From Candidatus Symbiopectobacterium sp. NZEC151 (lineage in GTDB: Bacteria; Pseudomonadota; Gammaproteobacteria; Enterobacterales; Enterobacteriaceae), in the NCBI RefSeq assembly GCF_025962655.1, contig NZ_JAGFPE010000009.1:62001-126000 (forward strand): 64,000 bases of DNA, in the 5' to 3' direction. The translations under genes were made by a program, and so were the position numbers. This document shows, in pieces, positions 57,528 to 64,000 of this stretch; within the stretch, counting starts at the first letter, position 1, and each line of letters starts with the position of its first letter. The notes under the pieces were generated by a model that did no database searches, was not told the DNA's origin, and worked only from the letters and a program-made list of their open reading frames with translations.

Positions 57528-59888
57528 ATGTTAAGAAAAATATCACACATAAATAACTTCGCTGTATTCAACAATTTCTCATGGAATAACTCAGTCCGAG
57601 ATGAAGGTAACAATATTGCTGAGTTAAAAAAAATGAACATTTTTTATGGTAGGAACTATTCCGGGAAAACAACCCTATCAAGAATAATTAGAAGTCTGGA
57701 GCTTTATAAGGTTCATGATAAATATCCTAATTCGGAATACTCTTTTGAATTCACTACTGGTGAGTTAATTAGCCATGATACACTGATAAATAATTCTCGA
57801 AATGTAAGGGTATATAATCGAGATTTTGTACAAGATAACTTAAAGTGGTTGTTTAACTCAGATGGAGATATTAAATCCTTTGCAATATTGGGTGAAAGAA
57901 ATATTGATATAGAAAATAAAATAGTTGAATTAAAAGATATTATCGGTGATAACCAAAAAGGACTTGTTTGTAACTACAATCTAAAAAACTTAGAATATAA
58001 CAATAAAAAAAGAGAATTCCAATCAACATCTGAAAATTTAGAAAGTAAACTACGTGAAAAAGCTAATAGGCAAATTAAAACAAATCATTTATATCAAAAA
58101 GTCACATACAATATTAACTCAATAGAAGAAGACATCAAAACAATACTGAACAATCCAATAAGAGATATTCCTCAAGAAGAACAAGCAAAGCTAGTTAATT
58201 TGCTATCAGAGAAAAGTAAAGATTTTCTACTAGATAAAGTAACGTTTTCTGATAAAACACTTTTACTACAAACCCAAGCTAATAATTTACTCTCTTATGA
58301 AGTGAAACCTGACGAAACCATACAGGATCTAATTAACAACTCACTCCTACAAGAGTGGGTTCGAAGTGGGATAAACTTACATAAAGGGGTAAGAGATACT
58401 TGTGCTTTTTGTGGTGGGGTGATTCCTCATAATTTATGGGAGCAGTTGGATTCACATTTCAATAAAGAATCAGAAAAACTAAGAGGATTAATAAATGATC
58501 TCATTTCTGATATAGATACTGTAATTAATACATTACCAACATCCCTACCTATTAATCAGGAACAGATTTATTCATTATTACATACTGACTATTTTGACGT
58601 ATTATCTAGATTTAGCAAAGAGATTGTTTTATATGATAATTTCTTAATGAGCATGAAAAATTCGTTGCAAGAGAGACTCAAAGAAATATTTACACCGATG
58701 CCTTCAATAATCATTGAAGAAAGTTATGATTTAGAAGCCATATATAATTCTCTGGAAAGTATTCGACAAGCGCATAATACTAAAATAAGAAATCTGAAGA
58801 GTGATCAAGATGCAGCTAGAAATATCCTTCGCCTTACAGAAGTAAGTAAGTTCATTATTGACATTAATTATATTAAAGAAAAGGAAAAAATAGCCTCTTT
58901 AGTAAATGAGTATAAAACCCTTGAGCAGGAAAAAAATAAAATACAAGAACAAATCAATAGTTTCAATACTGATATTCAAAATCTTCTTGATCAACAAAGA
59001 GATGAAAGCTATGGTGCAGAAAAAATAAATCTTTTTCTAAAAAACCATTTTGGGCATAATAGCTTAAACCTAAGACCCTTCAATAATACCGAGACTCATG
59101 GTGTTAATTTCAAAATCTATAGAGGTGATACCCTCGCAGATAACTTAAGTGAAGGTGAATGTAGTCTTGTATCTTTTTGTTACTTCATGGCTAAGCTAGG
59201 TGACGTTGATTCAGCAAATAAAGACCTAATCATATGGATCGACGACCCTATTTCTAGCTTAGATAACAATCATATATTTTTCATATATAGCTTGATCGAA
59301 GATGTTCTCACCCGTCCAATTAAAAACCAAGGGCAAAGGAATAGTTATAAATATCATCAGATATTTATATCGACACATAATTTGGACTTTTTAAAATATA
59401 TAAAAAGACTATCAAAACCCAAAGATGATGCAAATAAAGAAAGTTGTGGATATTTTTTATTGGATCGAGGAGAAACTATCAGCACTTTGAAAGTAATGCC
59501 TAAATATCTAAAAAAATACATCACAGAATTTAATTATCTTTTTGGGCAAATTTATAAATGTGCATATGGCAATATCGAAGATAACAACCACGATTCATAC
59601 TATAATTTTGGGAACAACTTGAGGAAATTTCTTGAGGCATACTTATACTATAAATACCCTAACAATAAGCCAAATGATGAAAAACTCTATTTATTTTTTG
59701 ACAATAATCAGCTTGCTGTGGATATTGCGAACAGGGTAAATAATGAGCTATCTCATTTAGAGGAAATTTTTGACAGAAGTATGCTTCCCGTTGACGTTCC
59801 TGCATTCAAAAAATTAGCAATATTTGTATTGGATACAATTCAAAGAAAAGATCCTGAACAATATCAAGCATTAGTTGACAGCATGTAA
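57528..59888 (+). CDS. rloC: RloC-like zinc-hook ATPase/HEPN ribonuclease (anticodon nuclease family)
   Basis: The 786-residue protein has an SMC/ABC-type ATPase split by coiled coils. Walker A is GRNYSGKTT (41-49), the signature is LSEGE near 539 and Walker B is IIWIDDPISSLD (D572-D573). In the middle a zinc-hook CAFC (C292, C295) sits between coiled coils, the feature that separates RloC from PrrC. The C-terminal domain carries R699-x3-E703 (NLRKFLEAY) and RVNNELSH (R736-x6-H743), agreeing with the catalytic Arg/Glu/His of anticodon nucleases and with a HEPN R-x4-6-H motif. RloC cuts tRNA anticodon loops when activated by DNA damage or phage. AAGG precedes the ATG. No Hsd restriction genes are adjacent. 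The gene is strongly AT-rich. Confidence 0.82.
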   Translation: MLRKISHINNFAVFNNFSWNNSVRDEGNNIAELKKMNIFYGRNYSGKTTLSRIIRSLELYKVHDKYPNSEYSFEFTTGELISHDTLINNSRNVRVYNRDFVQDNLKWLFNSDGDIKSFAILGERNIDIENKIVELKDIIGDNQKGLVCNYNLKNLEYNNKKREFQSTSENLESKLREKANRQIKTNHLYQKVTYNINSIEEDIKTILNNPIRDIPQEEQAKLVNLLSEKSKDFLLDKVTFSDKTLLLQTQANNLLSYEVKPDETIQDLINNSLLQEWVRSGINLHKGVRDTCAFCGGVIPHNLWEQLDSHFNKESEKLRGLINDLISDIDTVINTLPTSLPINQEQIYSLLHTDYFDVLSRFSKEIVLYDNFLMSMKNSLQERLKEIFTPMPSIIIEESYDLEAIYNSLESIRQAHNTKIRNLKSDQDAARNILRLTEVSKFIIDINYIKEKEKIASLVNEYKTLEQEKNKIQEQINSFNTDIQNLLDQQRDESYGAEKINLFLKNHFGHNSLNLRPFNNTETHGVNFKIYRGDTLADNLSEGECSLVSFCYFMAKLGDVDSANKDLIIWIDDPISSLDNNHIFFIYSLIEDVLTRPIKNQGQRNSYKYHQIFISTHNLDFLKYIKRLSKPKDDANKESCGYFLLDRGETISTLKVMPKYLKKYITEFNYLFGQIYKCAYGNIEDNNHDSYYNFGNNLRKFLEAYLYYKYPNNKPNDEKLYLFFDNNQLAVDIANRVNNELSHLEEIFDRSMLPVDVPAFKKLAIFVLDTIQRKDPEQYQALVDSM

Positions 59889-60183
59889 GAAGTTTGCACA
59901 TGGCAATATTGTTAACAATATTGCCATATATTCAGGAATCTCTAATTACTACAATTAAACATTCTTAAACATATCATCAATAATAGATAATTAGGGCAGC
60001 ATAAAAATCATAATTCCCTGTCATCTTCATTTAACACAACAGTAATCTTCATCCTATCAACTGCCTGATGCAACACCTCATAGAGATCAATTTCGACCTC
60101 ATGCTCAAACTCACCATCGCAGAACATTACCACATCGCCATTATGTCAGCATTAAGCAAGATTCTACCGGAGGCTTCCAGTTC
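59889..60183. other. interval with decayed minus-strand coding trace
   Basis: On the minus strand, about 60135-60010, a frame reads GDVVMFCDGEFEHEVEIDLY, then EVLHQAVDRMKITVVLN to a stop. It has coding character but its only starts are internal (GTG or ATG) and a stop precedes it. It may be the end of a frameshifted gene. The plus-strand frame at 60068 covers the same DNA antisense and is less credible. GGCAATATTGTTAACAATATTGCC, a perfect palindrome directly after rloC at 59899-59922, probably ends that transcript. Confidence 0.4.
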
Positions 60184-60348
60184 TTATAAGAAGATATCTT
60201 CAGCTAAGGCCTCGCGTAGATCCTTTAGGTCAAGCGCGTTCATCAATGTGTATTCATCTGACGCGTTAGCTTTCACGCTACCACAGGAATAATAATCATC
60301 CAGTTTACTTACAGATCTATTGGGATGATGGCTGTTATAAATTATCAT
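60184..60348 (-). CDS. possible 54-residue protein coupled to rep
   Basis: A frame begins one base after the rep stop (TAG-G-ATG) and ends with the coding-like DEYTLMNALDLKDLREALAED helix. The tight spacing suggests translational coupling, but its sequence is not recognised and it may be part of the same decayed gene as the trace further downstream. Confidence 0.35.
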   Translation of the reverse strand: MIIYNSHHPNRSVSKLDDYYSCGSVKANASDEYTLMNALDLKDLREALAEDIFL

Positions 60349-60349
60349 C

Positions 60350-61120
60350 CTAGATAGTATCCCAATCTATCGGCTCTTCTGGTGCTACAAGACTTACATT
60401 ATCCACTGAGATACCCTCTTTCACACTTTTAATCATGATCGCCCCTTGAGATTTTTTAGCCTGTAATCTTGCGATTAACACATCGATGTCTTCTTGACTA
60501 TTTACATCTTGAATGACTGACTCAATAGACCTACGCTTATCTTCATTTTTAGTATAGTCTCCTCCGCTATCAGTAACGCTTTCATCTCGTTCAATCTCTA
60601 TAGTTTCTTTCTTTTTTCTAATCTCAGAAACAAAGCGAGCCCTATCACCGTTGAAAACAATCGCAGGATTTATGAAATACCAGTTTTTTTCATTAGTTTT
60701 AGCAATAATACGTTTCTCGATGAGTTCCTTTATTCCCCGGTAAAAGATAGATTCAGATAAGACAAAATGATCTATCTTTTCCGCAAGAGACATTGCTTTT
60801 TTACAACTCAGGTAGAAATGATCTTTGCCTATCGCATCCTGATAAATACGTAAAAAGATAAAAAATACTTTGTATGCTGTTTTCGTAAGATCAAAGTAGG
60901 CTTTTATTTGTGATGTATAGAGTTTGATGAACTCTTCTTTATCAACCTCTTGTGTATGCACAATATTAGCAAAGTAGCTTCGACTGGCATCTTTTCTTTC
61001 GATAAGTTCAGTTCCCCTTGAAACAGTCAGATTTTTCTTTCTTGTCTCAATCTTTAGTTCTGTCTCAAAGCAAAATGGATTTAAGCCCAAATCCAAGTCA
61101 ACTTCCATTTCTTTAATCAT
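60350..61120 (-). CDS. rep: plasmid-type replication initiator protein (Rep)
   Basis: From the ATG at 61120 (AGAGGTGA five bases upstream) the product has 256 residues. The central part (about 70-175: LTKTAYKVFFIFLRIYQDAI, FVLSESIFYRGIKELIEKRI, NWYFINPAIVFNGDRARFV) looks like a winged-helix Rep protein that ends in the Y-x-INP-x-x-FNGDR element of plasmid RepL/RepA-like initiators. Three and a half 21-bp iterons lie 175-250 bases upstream. Together they indicate a plasmid origin inside an integrated element. The C-terminal ~70 residues are acidic and probably flexible. Confidence 0.75.
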   Translation of the reverse strand: MIKEMEVDLDLGLNPFCFETELKIETRKKNLTVSRGTELIERKDASRSYFANIVHTQEVDKEEFIKLYTSQIKAYFDLTKTAYKVFFIFLRIYQDAIGKDHFYLSCKKAMSLAEKIDHFVLSESIFYRGIKELIEKRIIAKTNEKNWYFINPAIVFNGDRARFVSEIRKKKETIEIERDESVTDSGGDYTKNEDKRRSIESVIQDVNSQEDIDVLIARLQAKKSQGAIMIKSVKEGISVDNVSLVAPEEPIDWDTI

Positions 61121-61295
61121 ATTATCACCTCTTATTATTTTATTTATAATAAAGTAAATACCATGCATGAAATAGATATCAAGTTTTTTGCATGTTTTTT
61201 TGCGAAAATATTTTATAAATCGCAAGTTTTCCAGTGACGAAGATTTAAATCACTGTCATTTTTTAGCGTAAAAATGATATAAGAACTGACTACAG

Positions 61296-61369
61296 AGTCA
61301 GGAAAGCTTACCGTGCAGTCAGTAATGCTGACCATAGAGTCAGTAATACTGACCGTATAGTCAGTCGTG
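61296..61369 (-). repeat. iterons upstream of rep (3.5 tandem 21-bp units)
   Basis: Units start at 61296, 61317, 61338 and 61359 (partial). The second and third differ at few positions (AGTCAGTAATGCTGACCATAG and AGTCAGTAATACTGACCGTAT). Each contains GTCAG...CTGAC, a short inverted repeat. Position and spacing match Rep-binding iterons, so this is a likely origin of replication. Confidence 0.8.
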
Positions 61370-61659
61370 TTTTTCTAACACAAGTCTTATTCTCCAAGGG
61401 CTACAGGCCATTTTTGTGTTAACTTAATTTTGCAAGAAGTAAGAGATAATACTTAAGAGGATTAAAAGAAACCGGGCGATTTTTATGATCGCCGCACAGG
61501 GTTTCTAATAATTTATTGCTAATTATTCCTTTCTATTTAACTAAAATCTTTTTTTTTGAAAATCCCCACCATCTATGAGCTAACGCTCATGTGCTGACGC
61601 AAGGCTACGCCCTAATGCTGACATACAAATATTTTTCATATTGGATTAAAAATTTATCG
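61370..61659. other. gene-free interval with structured elements next to the origin
   Basis: A nested hairpin occupies 61468-61505: GAAACC pairs with GGTTTC and, inside, GGCGAT pairs with ATCGCC. Near 61576-61591, ATGAGC-TAAC-GCTCAT is another palindrome. A short frame at 61591 is not credible. The elements may belong to the replication control region. Confidence 0.5.
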
Positions 61660-61721
61660 AAGCAGCACTTGGTGATTGTCGCCAACAATCACCTCGCTGG
61701 ACAGGGCTTGCCCCTGTTAAT
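61660..61721 (+). repeat. hairpin repeat shared with 52036-52096, copy B
   Basis: It has the same word order as copy A, including GTGATTGT...ACAATCAC and ACAGGGCTTGCCCCTGT. It is slightly diverged and lies between the origin region and the H-NST-like gene. Confidence 0.7.
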
Positions 61722-61863
61722 GATGGATTTTTCATTAATGATCGTGGCGATAGCCACTTATAACCAAATGTAAAACTTAAATATTAACAACTATCAAACT
61801 TTCGCAAACACCGATTTTACTAATTTTCGATGGAACTTAATGAGCATATTTTTTATAGACTGG

Positions 61864-62103
61864 CTACTGCCAGTCACATAGTTCCTGTGGTGAAATACCA
61901 TCACGCGCCATCAACTTGAGGAGTCTTTTCATCTTTAGCTTACGCACCTTATTTTCACCAATCTCCTGATAATGCTTCTCACGCCGCTCCTCTACCACTT
62001 TTCGAAATTTCTTCAAAAGCTGATTCAGTGTCTTCATATCAGTAATAGCGGCTTCAGCTTGGATTTTTTTATACATAAACATAACGTGGAACTCATCAAT
62101 CAT
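61864..62103 (-). CDS. truncated H-NS-like protein (H-NST type)
   Basis: With the ATG at 62103 (AGGAG seven bases upstream) the protein has 79 residues. The stretch LLKKFRKVVEERREKH and then RLLKLMARDGISPQEL aligns with the H-NS oligomerisation region and linker (LEKLEVVVNERREE...MLIADGIDPNEL), but the chain ends there and the DNA-binding domain is missing. H-NST proteins of this layout, found in pathogenicity islands, interfere with H-NS silencing by forming mixed oligomers. A longer upstream start at 62187 has no ribosome binding site. It could also be a distant Ler- or StpA-related fragment. Confidence 0.7.
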   Translation of the reverse strand: MIDEFHVMFMYKKIQAEAAITDMKTLNQLLKKFRKVVEERREKHYQEIGENKVRKLKMKRLLKLMARDGISPQELCDWQ

Positions 62104-62193
62104 CAGATTTCTCCTGTTATCACAAATGTTGTTTATCTGCCCCTTACGAGGCAAATATTTGTATATTTGGCACGAATACATCATCAAAGGAAA

Positions 62194-62496
62194 CTACAAA
62201 GATTTATGAACAAATAAATACGAATGCCTTACCAACAGATTAGCAATAACCTTAAGATCAACCTCGTCAATATTTCCATTATTTCCTTCTTTCTGTGTTA
62301 AACTCTCAAAGTTATTTTTAATATGCATTATCACGCACATGATGGTTGCACTCATAAAATCATGATCACTAATATACTCTCTTATATCCCCATCGTGATC
62401 ATTTTGTAAACTGATCCAACTTGCCTCAAACGATCTTTTAGCAAGATCAAGGAACAGTTTTGTAGATTTGTTTTTAACTTTATTATTTTTAGACAT
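62194..62496 (-). CDS. small protein of unknown function
   Basis: The 100-residue protein is helical (KLFLDLAKRSFEASWISLQN, ATIMCVIMHIKNNFESL) and basic at its start. No family is recognised. It lies in a minus-strand series AlpA - unknown - unknown - H-NST-like, which may be one transcript downstream of the AlpA regulator. Confidence 0.6.
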   Translation of the reverse strand: MSKNNKVKNKSTKLFLDLAKRSFEASWISLQNDHDGDIREYISDHDFMSATIMCVIMHIKNNFESLTQKEGNNGNIDEVDLKVIANLLVRHSYLFVHKSL

Positions 62497-62568
62497 AACT
62501 AACTCTCACTTTTATATGATTATTTAATATTTGATTTATTTTCAGCCCCCAGAAGGGGCCAAATAGAT

Positions 62569-62853
62569 TTACATATAGGCTAACACTAAGGCTTTGGTAT
62601 GCAGCGTCATTACCTCCATTCTTACCCCTTCAAAATCGATAAGATAGCGCTTATTTTTGGCTACACCCTTTTTAGCTCGTTCGATTACTTGGTCATAGAC
62701 TGTTTCCATATGATGATTATCAGTAAGTAAATTAAATGCCTCTTTTGGCCCTTTTTTGACTATATCCCAATAAATACGGTAATACTCTTTCATCGCTGAT
62801 AGTAGAAACATCTCAGTAGCGATCCTATCAAAACCATTATTTTTCTTTTTCAT
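62569..62853 (-). CDS. small protein of unknown function
   Basis: This 94-residue basic helical protein starts MKKKNNGFDRIATEMFLLSA with AAAGGAA upstream and contains KEYYRIYWDIVKKGPKEAFN. I do not recognise it. Small genes of this sort commonly follow alpA in P4-like islands. Confidence 0.6.
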   Translation of the reverse strand: MKKKNNGFDRIATEMFLLSAMKEYYRIYWDIVKKGPKEAFNLLTDNHHMETVYDQVIERAKKGVAKNKRYLIDFEGVRMEVMTLHTKALVLAYM

Positions 62854-63001
62854 ATATTTTTCCTTTTCTTTGTTTATAGTGTAAAATACCCTGCATTATT
62901 AATGCATAAATATTTTGATTTTTATTTTATAGTATTGTAAAAAACACAGCGTTTAACGTTTTACATAAAACCTCCTCATCGCATTAATAGTGTATTATTC
63001 A

Positions 63002-63202
63002 TTAATCAGCGTGTTTACGTGAAAACTGAATAATATTTTCAATCCATTCATCTATTTCACTTTCAACAAAAGCTCTGGCTCTTATGCCAATCTTTATCTG
63101 TTCTGGGAATACGCCCCTGCTAATAAGTCGATAAATCCATGCTTTGCTATATCCTGTTTTATTCATCACTTCCGGCAGGCGAATAAGTCTTCTTGTTGTC
63201 AT
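63002..63202 (-). CDS. alpA: AlpA-family regulator
   Basis: The 66-residue protein TRRLIRLPEVMNKTGYSKAW, then IYRLISRGVFPEQIKIG and ESEIDEWI is a typical MerR-like AlpA winged helix. AlpA proteins regulate excision and integrase genes of P4-like elements. It lies next to the integrase on the same strand. Confidence 0.9.
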   Translation of the reverse strand: MTTRRLIRLPEVMNKTGYSKAWIYRLISRGVFPEQIKIGIRARAFVESEIDEWIENIIQFSRKHAD

Positions 63203-63478
63203 ATATTTCTCCGTTGTTGTTTTGATGAATGTAGTATCTGCAGATCGCTTATGACGTTCAACCCTCGAAAAATCAGAATTGAACCTGAATTGAATGTTTT
63301 TTAAACAAAAACGGATGAAATGGTGGGAGAGCTGTCACTGGGCGGGGTGTAGAGTGATTTGGCAAAAAGTGCTATTTATTTTCCTGTTTTAAGATATTTT
63401 ATAATTTTCATATTAATCAATTAGTTAATAAATATCAGTTTAAATTCTGACTTAATTCTTATCTGCTTTAGCCAAGAA
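63203..63478. other. gene-free AT-rich interval between alpA and int
   Basis: It holds the promoter region of alpA and an AT-rich stretch; no gene or clear repeat is visible. The int terminator begins at 63480. Confidence 0.45.
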
Positions 63479-63479
63479 A

Positions 63480-63514
63480 AAGGGCTATGTCCGCTAAGAC
63501 ATAGCCCTTCTTTT
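63480..63514 (-). terminator. Rho-independent terminator after the integrase gene
   Basis: AAGGGCTATGTC pairs perfectly with GACATAGCCCTT around a six-base loop, and on the minus strand a TTTTTCTT run follows. It lies 15-50 bases after the int stop. Confidence 0.88.
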
Positions 63515-63528
63515 ATCAGCCGTTATCC

Positions 63529-64000
63529 TTACCCACGCCGATTAAACGCTCCCTGCACCACATTGCTTCCGTTCTCAAGGCTTACCATGTAGTCGGCATA
63601 CCATTGCAGCATCTCACGTCTGCCATCAAGATATTGCGCATGGTTGTAGGTGCCACGGATAGCATTCTTATCAACATGCGCCAGTTGGGTTTCAATCCAT
63701 GCGGTGTTGTAGCCCTGTTCATGAAGAACGGTGCTCATGGTATGACGGAAGCCGTGACCCGTAACCCGGCCTGTATAGCCAATTCGCTTAAATACCTGAT
63801 TGATACTGGCTTCACTCATGGTCTTACTGGGATCATTGCGTCCCGGAAACAGTAAAGGAAATTGTCCCGTCATCGCTCTGATCTGTTCGATAATGGCTAG
63901 CGCTTGGGTAGATAGCGGGATGATATGAGGACGGCGCATTTTCATGCGTTCAGCAGAAATTTCCCATAGCGCTTTCTTGGTATCGATTTCTGACCATAAC
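63529..64000 (-). CDS. int: P4-type tyrosine integrase, C-terminal part (cut by window edge)
   Basis: The open frame continues upstream of the first ATG to the right edge (LWSEIDTKKALWEISAER precedes MKMRRPHIIPLS), so the gene is partial. Catalytic residues of the tyrosine recombinase are visible: HGFRHTMSTVLHEQG (H-x-x-R), LAHVDKNAIRGTYNHAQYL with the nucleophile tyrosine (in TYNHAQ) and a preceding histidine. It matches P4/CP4-57-type integrases that insert at tRNA or tmRNA genes. The target gene should lie beyond 64000. Confidence 0.92.
   Translation of the reverse strand, partial: LWSEIDTKKALWEISAERMKMRRPHIIPLSTQALAIIEQIRAMTGQFPLLFPGRNDPSKTMSEASINQVFKRIGYTGRVTGHGFRHTMSTVLHEQGYNTAWIETQLAHVDKNAIRGTYNHAQYLDGRREMLQWYADYMVSLENGSNVVQGAFNRRG

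Noticed and set aside
60068..60292. 74-residue plus-strand open frame
   Set aside because: It is antisense to better coding traces on the minus strand and has no ribosome binding site.
61296..61369. CRISPR array
   Set aside because: The 21-bp repeats are in direct contact without spacers; they are iterons, and no cas genes exist in the window.
61591..61773. 60-residue plus-strand open frame near the origin
   Set aside because: It covers the hairpin repeat that recurs at 52036 where no such frame exists, so it is a by-product of the repeat.

Overview
The window looks like an Enterobacterales chromosome (Pectobacteriaceae/Erwiniaceae/Sodalis-like; species not determinable here). It carries a Salmonella-type invF-invG-invE-invA gene order, E. 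coli-like yafNO and topAI genes, and the ribosomal oxygenase roxA. The first ~41 kb has ordinary enterobacterial composition. From about 41.7 kb to the right edge the DNA is visibly AT-rich and holds a different gene repertoire, which I read as an integrated mobile element.

Backbone, left to right. 1-4 kb: end of an SPI-1/Mxi-type type III secretion locus (regulator, secretin, gatekeeper, start of the export gate), all on the minus strand. 4-6.6 kb: a gamma-glutamylcyclotransferase-like gene, a PAS-GGDEF diguanylate cyclase and a small cupin. 6.9-9.7 kb: a 943-residue protein ending in an OspG-like kinase domain, probably a secreted effector of the neighbouring T3SS. 9.9-17.7 kb: a complete iron-only nitrogenase cluster, anfH-D-G-K, then three accessory genes (a helical protein, an Anf3-like PPOx flavoprotein, AnfO) and the activator anfA, with a sigma-54 promoter before anfH. 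17.9-23.5 kb: an amidotransferase, roxA and a Fur-box-preceded ferric iron ABC transporter whose ATPase is cut short. 23.6-25 kb: a two-gene PD-(D/E)XK cassette. 25.2-29 kb: acetoin/butanediol dehydrogenase and a MalT/AcoK-type regulator. 29-32.4 kb: Nudix, quinone-reductase-like/LysR pair, and topAI with a leader peptide. 32.7-36.8 kb: a Gram-negative dltDXBAC operon. 37-41.4 kb: an HxlR/oxidoreductase pair with two palindromic operators, a decayed stretch with rRNA-operon-like words, then a PEP-mutase-family enzyme, Nudix and GNAT genes.

Mobile element, about 41.7 kb to beyond 64 kb. It has a P4-type integrase running off the right edge, an AlpA regulator, an iteron-type replication initiator, a MobA/MobL relaxase with a TraD-like partner, a full-length H-NS and a truncated H-NST-like protein. 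It also carries orphan type IV pilin genes (PilS and PilV), YafNO and a second toxin-antitoxin-like pair, several lipoproteins and two likely phage-defence loci. These are a 5-methylcytosine methyltransferase coupled to a GHKL ATPase with a HEPN-like C-terminus, and an RloC-like zinc-hook nuclease. Several structured repeats lie between the genes. The combination suggests a plasmid-derived integrative mobilizable element that relies on a helper for conjugation.

No tRNA, intact rRNA, CRISPR array or insertion sequence was recognised. All functions are inferred by reading motifs and from memory of families; no database search was run.
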